Below are positions 15,660-24,301 of a DNA stretch of 40,490 nucleotides, piece by piece. The DNA lies in the NCBI GenBank assembly GCA_902786545.1, contig CADACU010000018.1, positions 1-40,490 of the forward strand, in the 5' to 3' direction. The notes under the pieces were generated by a model. That model saw only the letters and a list, made by a program, of their open reading frames with translations. It was not told where the DNA came from and ran no database searches. This stretch comes from an uncultured Anaerovibrio sp. (GTDB lineage: Bacteria > Bacillota > Negativicutes > Selenomonadales > Selenomonadaceae). Each line of letters opens with the position of its first letter. Position 1 is the first letter of the stretch. A program made the position numbers and the translations under genes.

Positions 15660-16100
15660 ATGGAAAGTTATACCGAAAGAAATGACTATGACCGGTCAAA
15701 ATTGATAAAGGCGGCCTTGGATGTGCTGCCCCGGTCCTATGCGCCATATTCCCATTTTAATGTAGGAGCGGCGGTGCTGATGGATAACGGTGAGATGTAT
15801 ACCGGGGTGAATATTGAAAATGCCGCCTATTCGGCTACTATATGTGCGGAGCGGACGGCTATATTTAAGGCTATTGCAGCGGATAAGAACGCGAAAATTG
15901 TGGCGTTGGCTGTGGTGGGGGGCAAGGACTATACCGTAACAGACTACTGTGTGCCTTGTGGAATATGTCGTCAGGTGATGCGGGAGTTTGCTGAGCCGGA
16001 TCATATGCAGGTGATAGTGGCCAAAAGCGTGACTGACTATAAGGCAATGAGTTTGGCGGAGCTGCTGCCCATGAGCTTTGGACCGAACATGTTGGGGTAG
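15660..16100 (+). CDS. cdd: Cytidine deaminase
   Basis: Homotetrameric zinc cytidine/deoxycytidine deaminase of 146 residues in pyrimidine salvage. It has NVGAAVL and GVNIENAAY near the N-terminus, the catalytic CAE of TICAERTA (Cys 62, Glu 64), and PCGICRQ (Cys 100 and 103) completing the zinc site. The length is slightly above the usual ~130 because of an N-terminal extension. It starts 12 nt after the fabK stop, with GGAG upstream, so it is translated from the same transcript. Confidence 0.95.
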   Translation: MESYTERNDYDRSKLIKAALDVLPRSYAPYSHFNVGAAVLMDNGEMYTGVNIENAAYSATICAERTAIFKAIAADKNAKIVALAVVGGKDYTVTDYCVPCGICRQVMREFAEPDHMQVIVAKSVTDYKAMSLAELLPMSFGPNMLG

Positions 16101-16103
16101 GGG

Positions 16104-16189
16104 ACCATCGGCGAAACGCCAAGTGGTATAAAATTCCATAAAATTATGGAATTTTTTGAACAACTGCGTTATGCCGAGATATCTTTTGA
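16104..16189 (+). repeat. Upstream unit of an 86-bp tandem duplication before uppP
   Basis: ACCATCGGCGAAACGC at 16104 recurs at 16190, and the two units align throughout (16104-16189 with 16190-16270). This unit holds the palindrome AAAATTCCAT/ATGGAATTTT (16130-16155), then TTGAACAACTGCGT and TATGCC where the downstream unit has TATAAT. It therefore looks like a decayed copy of the promoter, which could still bind a regulator. Confidence 0.8.
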
Positions 16190-16270
16190 ACCATCGGCGA
16201 AACGCTAAGTAGTATATTTTTCCATATTTGTATGGAAAAATTTGAACGATTGCGTTATAATCTTTCTGTT
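16190..16270 (+). promoter_or_regulatory. Downstream unit: uppP promoter with palindromic operator
   Basis: A perfect 11-bp inverted repeat, ATTTTTCCATA/TATGGAAAAAT (16216-16241), overlaps the -35 area (ATGGAA 16232-16237). The -10 TATAAT is at 16256-16261, 18 bp away. The spacer contains TTGAACGATTGCG, nearly identical to the VTT promoter at 5640-5657. A ribosome binding site and TTG start follow at about 16290-16304. Confidence 0.78.
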
Positions 16271-16303
16271 TGATTTGAAAAGAAATACAGGGAGAGATAA
16301 AAA

Positions 16304-17152
16304 TTGGATTTAACTATAATGGAGTTAATAAAAACAGTTATTCTTGGTGTGGTGGAAGGCCTTACGGAATGGCTGCCAATCAGTAGCACCGGTCATATGA
16401 TTTTGGTGGACGAATTCATCAAGCTGGATGTGTCCAAGTCATTTATGGATATGTTCCTGGTGGTTATCCAGCTGGGAGCTATTTTGGCGGTTGTGGTGCT
16501 TAACTTTGAAAAGCTGAACCCCTTTGCCGGGTACAAGAATCAAGCGGAAAAACGGGCAACCTATCGTCTGTGGTACAAGGTTATTTTTGCCTGTGTTCCG
16601 GCCGGTGTTATCGGACTGATGTTCAACAAGTATATGGAAGAACATTTTATGACGGCACCAGTGGTGGCGGCTACCTTGATTTTTTACGGCATAATGTTTA
16701 TTGTGGTAGAAAATTACAACAAGAACCGTACTCCGGCGGTTAGTGATTTGGACAAGCTCAGCTACAAGACTGCGTTTATTATTGGTCTGTTTCAGGTGTT
16801 GTCCCTGATACCGGGGACTTCCCGTTCCGGAGCTACTATTCTGGGGGGGATTATGTTTGGCGCATCCCGTTATGTGGCGGCAGAGTTTACCTTCTTTTTG
16901 GCAATTCCGGTTATGTTTGGTGCCAGCTTGTTGAAGATGGTCAAGTTTGGTTTTCATTACACCGGGGCTGAAATTTTGATTTTGGTGGTTGGTATGGCCA
17001 CTGCCTTTGTGGTTTCCATATTGTCCATTAAATTTTTGCTGAAATACATTAAAAACAACGATTTTAAGGCCTTTGGCTACTATCGCATAGTTTTGGGCCT
17101 GATAGTGATCGCCTATCTCGTTATGGTGGGAGACCCTACCCAGAATGGCTGA
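16304..17152 (+). CDS. uppP: Undecaprenyl-diphosphatase UppP (BacA)
   Basis: Membrane phosphatase of 282 residues that dephosphorylates undecaprenyl diphosphate to recycle the lipid carrier for peptidoglycan and other wall polymers. Loss or gain affects bacitracin tolerance. Signature motifs are [15 protein letters not shown] (17-31), with the catalytic glutamate region and serine, and PGTSRSG (170-176), with the key arginine. About eight hydrophobic helices are visible. TTG at 16304 follows GGGAGAG. The next in-frame ATG is at 16319. The upstream tandem promoter/operator units imply specific regulation. Confidence 0.96.
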   Translation: MDLTIMELIKTVILGVVEGLTEWLPISSTGHMILVDEFIKLDVSKSFMDMFLVVIQLGAILAVVVLNFEKLNPFAGYKNQAEKRATYRLWYKVIFACVPAGVIGLMFNKYMEEHFMTAPVVAATLIFYGIMFIVVENYNKNRTPAVSDLDKLSYKTAFIIGLFQVLSLIPGTSRSGATILGGIMFGASRYVAAEFTFFLAIPVMFGASLLKMVKFGFHYTGAEILILVVGMATAFVVSILSIKFLLKYIKNNDFKAFGYYRIVLGLIVIAYLVMVGDPTQNG

Positions 17153-17167
17153 TAAGGGGGACAGTGT

Positions 17168-17923
17168 ATGCGGTTTGTTTCATGGAATGTCAATGGCCTT
17201 CGGGCCTGTTTGACCAAAGGATTTATGGAATCCTTCCGGGATATGGATGCGGATGTTTTCTGCCTGCAGGAAACCAAAATGCAGCCAGAGCAGGCTATAC
17301 TGGATTTGCCTGGATATAAGCAATACTGGAACAGTGCGGAGAAAAAAGGTTATTCCGGTACAGCAGTGTTTACCCGGGTGGAGCCTGTGGATGTATCCTA
17401 TGGATTGGGCATTGAGGAACATGACCATGAGGGCCGGGTTATTACGCTGGAATTTGCGGACTATTATCTGGTGACGGTGTATACCCCCAACTCTCAAAAG
17501 GAGCTGGCCCGACTCAGCTATCGGATGGAATGGGAAAAGGCATTTCGGGATTATGTCTGCAGTCTTGACCGAAAGAAACCGGTGATTATCTGTGGGGATT
17601 TGAATGTGGCCCACAAGGAAATAGATTTGAAAAATCCCAAGACAAACCACAAGAATGCCGGCTTTACCGATGATGAGCGTCAGAAATTTACCGAGCTGTT
17701 GGCAGCAGGCTTTACGGACACCTTCCGCAAGGTATACCCGGATGTAACAGGTGCTTACACCTGGTGGTCGTATCTGCGGAAGGCAAGGGCCAATAACGCG
17801 GGATGGCGGATAGATTACTTTTTGGTATCCAACCGATTGGACAACCAGATTGAGTCGGCTACTATATACAACGAAATTTTTGGCAGTGACCATTGCCCGG
17901 TGGGGCTGGAACTAAAGGAATAA
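17168..17923 (+). CDS. xth: Exodeoxyribonuclease III (AP endonuclease)
   Basis: Mg2+-dependent exonuclease III-type AP endonuclease of 251 residues for base excision repair. Active-site motifs of the EEP fold are SWNVNGLRA (5-13), LQETK (33-37, Glu 35), [13 protein letters not shown] (141-153, Asp 144 and Asn 146), WRIDYFLVS (213-221) and SDHCPV (240-245, Asp 241 and His 242). The family length (~250) is matched. It begins 15 bp after uppP, with a GGGG-type site, and shares its transcript. A terminator follows. Confidence 0.95.
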   Translation: MRFVSWNVNGLRACLTKGFMESFRDMDADVFCLQETKMQPEQAILDLPGYKQYWNSAEKKGYSGTAVFTRVEPVDVSYGLGIEEHDHEGRVITLEFADYYLVTVYTPNSQKELARLSYRMEWEKAFRDYVCSLDRKKPVIICGDLNVAHKEIDLKNPKTNHKNAGFTDDERQKFTELLAAGFTDTFRKVYPDVTGAYTWWSYLRKARANNAGWRIDYFLVSNRLDNQIESATIYNEIFGSDHCPVGLELKE

Positions 17924-17930
17924 TTTGAGG

Positions 17931-17978
17931 GGACTGTGACAAGGCGTTTAGCGGTTGGTCACGGTCCTTTTTCCTTTT
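17931..17978 (+). terminator. Terminator after the exonuclease III gene
   Basis: GGACTGTGAC (17931-17940) pairs with GTCACGGTCC (17958-17967, one mismatch) and is followed by a T-rich run to about 17978. It ends the uppP-xth unit. Confidence 0.88.
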
Positions 17979-18088
17979 AACTTGTAATTGAAAAAATAGT
18001 GTCACCGTGATAAACTTACACTCAGGGAAAGTGTGCAAAAGTATAGGGGTATACAGCTTTGTACATAGTAATTTTTCAGGGGGATAAT

Positions 18089-19054
18089 ATGAGGGGCTTA
18101 AAGAAAGTAGCGGGAATTGCTGCTATGGCAGTTATGCTGATGTGCAATGTGGCATTGGCGGCTGAAAGCGGGACTGCCAGTGAGGAGATTGTTCCCAAAG
18201 TAAACGATGGAACTAAAATAGTTATCAATCTGGCCAGCCGGGGGCTTTATCTATACGAACAAGGTGTGAAAACCCGGCTGTATCCAATCGCCTGTGGTAA
18301 GCCGTCAGATCCGACGCCGGTGGGGTATTATACGGTTATCGAAAAGGAGGTCAATCCGATTTGGCGGGATTCCCGCAGCGGTGAGGTGGTTTATTCCGGT
18401 CCGGACAACCCGCTGGGATATCGGTGGATTAGTTTTCGGCCGTATTATGGTATCCATGGCACCAACAACCCGGACAGCATAGGTTCCTTTGCGTCCAGGG
18501 GCTGCATTCGGATGCATGAACAGGATGTGGAGGCGTTGTATGAACGGGTTGAGGTGGGCACCCCGGTGGAGATTTTTTACAATCGGGTCGTGGTGGAAAA
18601 AGCCCCGGATGGTACTGTAACATATTATATCTACCCGGATACTTATGAGCGGCAGCCGATTACGGTGGCCCAGGTGAATGAGTGGCTGCACGGTTTTGGG
18701 GTAGAATGCTTTGAAAGTGATGAAGCCATCGCTGCCAAGATTGAGGCGGAAGATGGACAGCCAACCTATGTTGCCAAGCCATACAGCATCCAGCTGAATG
18801 GGCAGATGATGGCCTTTAAGGCAGTGGAAAAGAATGGTGAATGTTATCTGCCGGCTGTAGCCATGGCTGAGGCGCTGAATATACCTATTTTCTATGACCG
18901 GGACAATGAGGTCGCAGTAACCTGCTACAGTACGGCTCCGGTTAGTGTATTTAAGGATGTTTTGTATATAAATGCTGCTTATGCTGGCAAACTGCTACAT
19001 TTAGGTGGCGGTACAGCAGATAAGGCCGGCTTGATATATTACACAATGAAGTAA
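18089..19054 (+). CDS. Secreted L,D-transpeptidase (YkuD domain)
   Basis: Exported L,D-transpeptidase of 321 residues that forms 3-3 peptidoglycan cross-links or anchors proteins to the wall. A signal peptide (1-24, ends ALA) is followed by a YkuD domain (about 42-165), with the active-site pattern HGTN (123-126) and SFASRGCIRMHEQD (catalytic Cys 139). The C-terminal ~90 residues (about 230-320) resemble a copper-amine-oxidase N1-like domain, a common wall-exposed module. ATG at 18089 follows AGGGGGATAAT. The frame is open further upstream, but without a signal-peptide logic. It lies between two terminators, so it is probably monocistronic. Confidence 0.92.
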   Translation: MRGLKKVAGIAAMAVMLMCNVALAAESGTASEEIVPKVNDGTKIVINLASRGLYLYEQGVKTRLYPIACGKPSDPTPVGYYTVIEKEVNPIWRDSRSGEVVYSGPDNPLGYRWISFRPYYGIHGTNNPDSIGSFASRGCIRMHEQDVEALYERVEVGTPVEIFYNRVVVEKAPDGTVTYYIYPDTYERQPITVAQVNEWLHGFGVECFESDEAIAAKIEAEDGQPTYVAKPYSIQLNGQMMAFKAVEKNGECYLPAVAMAEALNIPIFYDRDNEVAVTCYSTAPVSVFKDVLYINAAYAGKLLHLGGGTADKAGLIYYTMK

Positions 19055-19059
19055 CAAGG

Positions 19060-19094
19060 GGGATGTGAAGAAACGGGAGCATTTTTCACATCCC
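19060..19094 (+). terminator. Hairpin after the L,D-transpeptidase gene
   Basis: GGGATGTGAA (19060-19069) pairs with TTCACATCCC (19085-19094) in a 10-bp stem. The following T-run is weak (TTAGCTTTG). Sequence and layout match the terminator at 6412-6459. Confidence 0.7.
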
Positions 19095-19118
19095 TTAGCT
19101 TTGCCTGGAGGAAGTATT

Positions 19119-21782
19119 TTGAAGAAGAAGTTTTTTGTTTTGGATGGAAGCAGCCTGCTATACCGGGCTTTCTATGCTTTGCCCCTGTTGGAATCGGCTT
19201 CGGGGGAATTTACCAATGCCATATACGGTTTTTCCAATATGCTGGTAAAGCTTTTGTCGGAGTGGCAGCCGGATGCGCTGGTTATTGCTTTTGACAAGGG
19301 GAAAAAGACCTTTCGGAATGAGATGTTTGCCGAATATAAAGGGACCAGAAAGCCAACGCCACCGGAGCTGTTGAGCCAAATTCCCCTGTTGCACGAAATG
19401 GCCGAAGCCTGGGGCATTTCTTTGATTGAGCTGGCTGGCTATGAGGCAGATGATATCATCGGTACACTGGCTAACAAGGCGGTGGATAATGGCTACGAAG
19501 CCTACGCCGTAACCGGGGATAAGGATGCCCTGCAGCTGGTGAAGCCAGATCTGAAGGTGCTGTTTACCAAAAAGGGAATTTCAGAACTGAAGGTATATGA
19601 TGAGGCGGCTTTTCAAGAGGAATATGGCCTGGACCCGATTCAGCTCATTGATATGAAGGGACTGATGGGGGATACCTCCGATAATATTCCCGGGGTGCCG
19701 GGGGTGGGTCCAAAGACCGCCATCAAGCTTTTGTCCGCCTATGGCTCCGTGGAAGAGGTGTTGCTGCACATCGAGGAGATTGCCGGAAAAAAGCTGCAGG
19801 AAAATATCCGCGACAATCAGCAGCAGGCTATTTTGTCCAAGAAGTTGGCTACCATCTGCACGGATGTGCCGGTGGACTTTGATGATGATAAATTCAAAAT
19901 TAAAACTGTAGGCAGTGAACTTACACGATTTTATACCAGATATAATATCCGCTCTATGCTTAAGGCTATTCAGCCGTTTATTTCAACGGAGGGGGCGGAG
20001 GCGGCCCCGGTGGACCAGATTGTGGTGCCGGCGCCCCGAAAAATTGCTACAGTAGATGAGGCCCGACAGCTGGTGCAGACATGTCAGACTGCAGGCCGTG
20101 TTTATGCTGTAGCCCAGTTTACCGGACAGGTGCCCCAGCTGGAGTTGCTGGGTATGGGGCTTAGTGTGGCCGGCGAGCGGTATTTTGTGGAAATAGCACC
20201 GGATTTGGCGGAAGACATGACTTCCTTGTTTGCAGAGGATAATTCCGTTGATAAGCAGGTCTGGGAGACGGTCAAAACCGTCTTTGCCGATGCATCAATT
20301 ACAAAATACATTCACAACCTGAAAAGCTGTTGTCACGCCGGGCTGGTGCTACAGGGGCCGATTTTTGATATGGAATTGATTGGCTATCTTTTAAATCCGG
20401 TCAGCAGCAAATACGATGTGGCAGAATTGGCTAGTCAGTATGAGCCGTCTTTGCCGGTTCCGGGAAAGGATACTGTGGCAAGCGAGCTGTATTCATGGCA
20501 GGCTTTTGCCTTATCCCAAATAGGTGGGAAGATGCAGGAGCTGTTGGATAAAAAGGGACTTACCAGGCTGTATAACGAGGTGGAACTGCCCTTGGTGGAG
20601 GTACTGGCTTCCATGGAGGCCAACGGTATTTTCGTCAATAGTCGGAATTTGCGGGAGCAGGCCATAAAGGTAGCCGGAACTATAGAGGATTTGGAACGGG
20701 ACATCTGTGACTTGGCAGGGCAGGAATTTAATGTTAATTCTCCCAAACAGCTGGGCGAGGTTTTGTTTGAGAAGCTGGGTCTGCCGGTATTGAAAAAGAC
20801 CAAGACCGGGTATTCCACCAACGCTGAGGTGCTGGAACAGCTCCGGGGAGCCCATCCGGTGATTGAGAAAATATTGAGCTATCGGATATGGACCAAGCTG
20901 AAATCCACTTATCTGGATGGCATAAGCCAGTTGATTAACAGTCGTACTGGCCGGGTGCATACCAGCTTTAACCAGACTGTTACGGCCACTGGCCGTCTCA
21001 GCAGCTCGGATCCGAATTTGCAGAATATTCCGGTGCGTCGGGAGGAAGGCAAGAAAATACGCCAGCTGTTTGAGCCAGGCCCGGGATATGACTACCTTCT
21101 GTCGGCGGATTATTCCCAGATTGAGCTGCGGGTTTTGGCGGATATGTCGGAGGACAAGAGCTTTATTAAGGCGTTTAATGAAAACGAAGATATACATGCC
21201 CGTACCGCGGCTGAGGTGTTTGGGGTGGACATCAGCGAGGTTACGCCACAGCTGCGCCGCAGTGCCAAGGCGGTTAATTTTGGTATTGTGTATGGTATCA
21301 GTGATTACGGTTTATCCCAGGATTTGAAGATTACCCGTAAGGAAGCAGCTGGCTACATAGAAAGCTATTTCGAGAAATGTCCGGGGGTTAAGGCCTTCAT
21401 TGATAAAACTGTGGCGGAGGCTCATACCAATGGCTATGTGCAGACGCTTTTCGGACGGCGCCGGGATTTGCCGGCCATTAACAGCAGCAACTATAACCAA
21501 CGGATGCTGGCGGAGCGTATGGCGATGAATACGCCGATTCAGGGGACGGCGGCGGATATTATCAAGCTGGCTATGATAAGGGCCTACAGGATGATACAGG
21601 AGGCCGGACTGAAGAGCCGTATTTTGTTGCAGGTGCACGATGAATTGGTGCTGGAGGTAGTGGAGTCCGAGCTGGAGACGGTTAAGGACATTTTGAAAGA
21701 GGCTATGGAGCAGGTGGTACACTTGAAGGTGCCCCTTTCCATAGATATAAATTTAGGCAAAAACTGGGCTGAAGCTAAGTAA
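19119..21782 (+). CDS. polA: DNA polymerase I
   Basis: DNA polymerase I of 887 residues, for Okazaki-fragment processing and repair. Domains in order are a 5'-nuclease (about 1-290, LDGSSLLYRAF, AFDKGKKTFR, EADDIIG), a degenerate 3'-5' exonuclease region (about 310-470), and polymerase (about 500-887). The polymerase has motif A DYSQIELRVL (Asp 664), motif B RRSAKAVNFGIVYG (Lys 717) and motif C HDE (Asp 841, Glu 842). The exonuclease region lacks the acidic DxE motif and should not proofread, as in Bacillus-type enzymes. TTG at 19119 has GGAGGA 6 nt upstream and gives the usual N-terminus. The open frame further up overlaps the preceding terminator. Confidence 0.96.
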   Translation: MKKKFFVLDGSSLLYRAFYALPLLESASGEFTNAIYGFSNMLVKLLSEWQPDALVIAFDKGKKTFRNEMFAEYKGTRKPTPPELLSQIPLLHEMAEAWGISLIELAGYEADDIIGTLANKAVDNGYEAYAVTGDKDALQLVKPDLKVLFTKKGISELKVYDEAAFQEEYGLDPIQLIDMKGLMGDTSDNIPGVPGVGPKTAIKLLSAYGSVEEVLLHIEEIAGKKLQENIRDNQQQAILSKKLATICTDVPVDFDDDKFKIKTVGSELTRFYTRYNIRSMLKAIQPFISTEGAEAAPVDQIVVPAPRKIATVDEARQLVQTCQTAGRVYAVAQFTGQVPQLELLGMGLSVAGERYFVEIAPDLAEDMTSLFAEDNSVDKQVWETVKTVFADASITKYIHNLKSCCHAGLVLQGPIFDMELIGYLLNPVSSKYDVAELASQYEPSLPVPGKDTVASELYSWQAFALSQIGGKMQELLDKKGLTRLYNEVELPLVEVLASMEANGIFVNSRNLREQAIKVAGTIEDLERDICDLAGQEFNVNSPKQLGEVLFEKLGLPVLKKTKTGYSTNAEVLEQLRGAHPVIEKILSYRIWTKLKSTYLDGISQLINSRTGRVHTSFNQTVTATGRLSSSDPNLQNIPVRREEGKKIRQLFEPGPGYDYLLSADYSQIELRVLADMSEDKSFIKAFNENEDIHARTAAEVFGVDISEVTPQLRRSAKAVNFGIVYGISDYGLSQDLKITRKEAAGYIESYFEKCPGVKAFIDKTVAEAHTNGYVQTLFGRRRDLPAINSSNYNQRMLAERMAMNTPIQGTAADIIKLAMIRAYRMIQEAGLKSRILLQVHDELVLEVVESELETVKDILKEAMEQVVHLKVPLSIDINLGKNWAEAK

Positions 21783-21852
21783 TAAGCGAAATATCACTGC
21801 GGGGCCTGCTATGAAAGAATTGGCAGAATAACCGTTGATTGGAGGAGTAAAT

Positions 21853-22683
21853 ATGCCGGAGATGCCGGAACTGGAAACGATAAAGCGTTCCCTGGAGCCT
21901 CATATTCAGGGCAAGCGCATTAAGAATATAAATCTGTTGTTAAGTCGTCAGATAAAGCATCCAACTCCCGGTGAGTTTGTAAACAGGCTGCTGTTTCGGG
22001 TGATTGACCGACTGGAGCGGCGGGGCAAATATCTGATACTGCACATGGATAATCAGATTTCCCTGGTGTTTCATCTGCGGATGACCGGGCAGGTATGCTA
22101 TTGTCCACCTGGGGCTCCGGAGCAAAAACACGCCAGGATTGTCTTTAACTTGAATGATGGGGGAAGCCTGGTATATGCTGACAGCCGGACCTTGGGCACT
22201 ATCTATGCTATGAAGCCGAATGAGCTGAATCAGATAAAGGGTTTAGCTGAGCTGGGGCCGGAGCCTCTGTCAGCGGACTTTACTCTGGAATATCTGGAAA
22301 AAGTCTGCACCGGTCGCCAGGGAGCCATTAAGAGCTTTCTGCTGGACCAGTCCGTTATAGCGGGATTGGGAAATATTTATGTGGATGAGGCCTTGTTTTT
22401 GGCCGGAATTCATCCTATCAGGACGCCAGCCTCGGTAACAGCGGATGAACTGACCAGACTGTACGAAAGCATCAATAAGGTGATAGCTGACGGTATAAAT
22501 GATGGTGGTACCACCTTCCGGGATTATCGGGATGGGAACGGTGACAAGGGCAGCCATCAGGATAATCTGTTTGCCTATGGACGGGATGGACAGCCATGCC
22601 GGAAGTGTGGCACTATAATGCAGAAGATTCGGGTAGGTGGCCGGGGAACCCATTTCTGCCCGCAGTGCCAGATGATGAACTGA
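21853..22683 (+). CDS. mutM: Formamidopyrimidine-DNA glycosylase
   Basis: Bifunctional 8-oxoguanine glycosylase/AP lyase of 276 residues. The N-terminus MPEMPELETIKRSL provides the catalytic Pro (after Met removal) and Glu. Other marks are a lysine in RRGKYLI (Lys 59), HLRMTGQ (74-80), the helix-two-turn-helix GLGNIYVDEALF (171-182), and a C-terminal zinc finger with Cys 249, 252, 269 and 272. ATG at 21853 is preferred over TTG at 21835 because catalysis needs the Pro at residue 2 and GGAGGAG lies just upstream. It follows polA by 70 bp and precedes coaE, the common polA-mutM-coaE order. Confidence 0.96.
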   Translation: MPEMPELETIKRSLEPHIQGKRIKNINLLLSRQIKHPTPGEFVNRLLFRVIDRLERRGKYLILHMDNQISLVFHLRMTGQVCYCPPGAPEQKHARIVFNLNDGGSLVYADSRTLGTIYAMKPNELNQIKGLAELGPEPLSADFTLEYLEKVCTGRQGAIKSFLLDQSVIAGLGNIYVDEALFLAGIHPIRTPASVTADELTRLYESINKVIADGINDGGTTFRDYRDGNGDKGSHQDNLFAYGRDGQPCRKCGTIMQKIRVGGRGTHFCPQCQMMN

Positions 22684-22731
22684 GCGGAAGTTGGTTGTTA
22701 ATTAGGAATTAGGAATTATGAATGAGGAATT

Positions 22732-22803
22732 AGGAATTTCTCCTCGGCTCCCTTGGGGGAGCTGGCATCTTTAGATGTCTGAGGGGGAGTAATAGAATTG
22801 GGA
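22732..22803 (+). repeat. Three-way-junction repeat, tandem copy A (mutM-coaE spacer)
   Basis: Copy A carries CTCGGCTCCC, GGGGGAGCTG, CATCTTTAGATG and CTGAGGGGG in order. These fold as an outer stem with two hairpins. Copy B repeats with an 89-bp period. The preceding A/T-rich AATTAGGAATTA-type sequence (about 22700-22731) belongs to the same unit. Confidence 0.85.
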
Positions 22804-22820
22804 ATGATGAATTAAGAATT

Positions 22821-22893
22821 AGGAATTTCTCCTCGGCTCCCTTGGGGGGAGCTGGCATCTTTAGATGTCTGAGGGGGTAGTAATAGAATTGGG
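22821..22893 (+). repeat. Three-way-junction repeat, tandem copy B
   Basis: Second copy, starting 89 bp after copy A and nearly identical (one extra G in the G-run, one extra T near the 3' end). Any polA-mutM-coaE transcript would carry both structures just upstream of the coaE start, which could stabilise, process or attenuate it. Confidence 0.85.
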
Positions 22894-22915
22894 AACTGGT
22901 GGGTGATGTATAGCC

Positions 22916-23509
22916 ATGAAAATAATTGGTTTGACAGGGGGCATTGCCAGCGGCAAAAGCACGGTGGCTGATATGCTGATTCAGGCTGGCTGCACTGTGG
23001 TAGACTGTGATAAAATAGCCTGGCAGCTGGCCGAACCGGGTCAAGCCATTTGGCAAATTTATGTGGACCGGTATGGGGCCAAGGTTTTGAATCAGGACAG
23101 AACTCTGAACCGACAGGCCGTGGCCGATATTGTCTTTCGGGATCGGCAGGAGTTGGATATTATAAATTCGCTGGTTCATCCCCTGATAAAGGACCGGTTG
23201 CTGGCTGAGGCAGAGGTTGCCCGGCAACGGGGTGCCAAAGTGATTTTTTGGGATGTGCCTTTGCTATTTGAGACGGGTTTTGATAAAATGACTGATGAAA
23301 AATGGCTGGTGTATGTATCTCCGGCTACCCAAAAGGCTCGGCTGATAAACCGCAACGGGTATACGGAGGACGAGGCTCTTCGCCGGATAAATTCCCAAAT
23401 GAGTCTTGCTGAAAAGCAAAAACTGGCCGATGTGGTGATAAATAATGATGGCGACATAGAAGCACTGCGTCGCCAGGTGTTGGAGAAGGTGAACAATGGA
23501 CAGAGATGA
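22916..23509 (+). CDS. coaE: Dephospho-CoA kinase
   Basis: Final enzyme of coenzyme A synthesis, phosphorylating the 3'-OH of dephospho-CoA, 197 residues. It has a P-loop GLTGGIASGKST (5-16), a DCDKIAWQL substrate-binding region (about 30-38), LVHPLI (about 86-91) and VPLLFETG (about 111-118), all typical of CoaE. ATG at 22916 follows the duplicated repeat. The usual strong ribosome binding site is weak here (GGTGGGTGATG). It overlaps the transglycosylase gene by 14 bp, implying translational coupling. Confidence 0.95.
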   Translation: MKIIGLTGGIASGKSTVADMLIQAGCTVVDCDKIAWQLAEPGQAIWQIYVDRYGAKVLNQDRTLNRQAVADIVFRDRQELDIINSLVHPLIKDRLLAEAEVARQRGAKVIFWDVPLLFETGFDKMTDEKWLVYVSPATQKARLINRNGYTEDEALRRINSQMSLAEKQKLADVVINNDGDIEALRRQVLEKVNNGQR

Positions 23510-24128
23510 GGTCAGACGGCAGCGCAGGCAGGAATATCTGCAACGGAAAAAAGAATTTAAGCGCAAGACCTGGAGCTTTGTTATTGGTATAACTATATTG
23601 TTTTCGGCCTTTTTGACCTTTTTTGTCATGCAGCAGGAAACGGTGCAGCGGACCTTTATGTTCCCGTATTATTACCGTGAGTTTGTTCAAAGGGATTGTC
23701 AGGACAACGGAATTGATGAATTTATGGTGGCAGCGGTAATAAAGACCGAAAGCAACTTTAAAAATAACGCCAAATCCCATCACGGAGCGGTGGGGCTGAT
23801 GCAGCTTATGCCGGAAACAGCCTCCTGGATTGCGGAGGAAACGGATGACCGGGATTATTCGGTGGAGGCGCTTAGCGAACCGGAAAAAAATATTCAGTAC
23901 GGCTCCTGGTATCTGGCCCAGCTAATGAAGGAGTTCCATGGCAACAAGATATTGTCTTTGGCGGCTTATAATGCCGGCCGGGGCAATGTGGAGGAATGGA
24001 TGGTACAAAACGGTTGGGATTACGATTTTAACGATGTGACGGCCATTCCTTTCAAGGAAACAGAGCTGTATGTTAAAAGTGTATTGCGACATGAAGGAAT
24101 ATACCGCAAGCTGTACGAAAATGAGTAA
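23496..24128 (+). CDS. Membrane-anchored lytic transglycosylase (SLT domain)
   Basis: Peptidoglycan lytic transglycosylase of 210 residues. A basic cytoplasmic N-terminus (1-25) and a single membrane helix (about 26-44) are followed by a lysozyme-like SLT domain (about 60-200). Its catalytic glutamate is in VIKTESNF (Glu 85), followed by GAVGLMQLMPETA (97-109) and AAYNAGRGNV (about 153-162). It acts outside the membrane on glycan strands. It overlaps coaE by 14 bp, as in many Firmicutes, and is followed by a strong terminator. Confidence 0.94.
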   Translation: MDRDEVRRQRRQEYLQRKKEFKRKTWSFVIGITILFSAFLTFFVMQQETVQRTFMFPYYYREFVQRDCQDNGIDEFMVAAVIKTESNFKNNAKSHHGAVGLMQLMPETASWIAEETDDRDYSVEALSEPEKNIQYGSWYLAQLMKEFHGNKILSLAAYNAGRGNVEEWMVQNGWDYDFNDVTAIPFKETELYVKSVLRHEGIYRKLYENE

Positions 24129-24160
24129 CTACCTGTGCAAGAAAGGTAGTTACTTTTTTA
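24125..24160 (+). terminator. Terminator after the transglycosylase gene
   Basis: GTAACTACC pairs perfectly with GGTAGTTAC across an 11-nt loop, followed by TTTTTT. It closes the polA-mutM-coaE-transglycosylase run. Confidence 0.92.
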
Positions 24161-24301
24161 TATGTGGGATGGGCGGCGGGGCCTTGAGGGGAGAATAGCG
24201 ATAAGACGGGGCCTGTTTTTGCCAGCCGATGCCGCGGCCTATTTGATAATCTTTTTTGGCAATGTTAAAATTATTATGTAAATGCAGTTGGGGGTGGTAA
24301 A

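Noticed and set aside
22732-22893. Possible CRISPR array (two direct repeats)
   Set aside because: Only two units, with no unique spacers of fixed size and no cas genes. The units match dispersed intergenic repeats instead.
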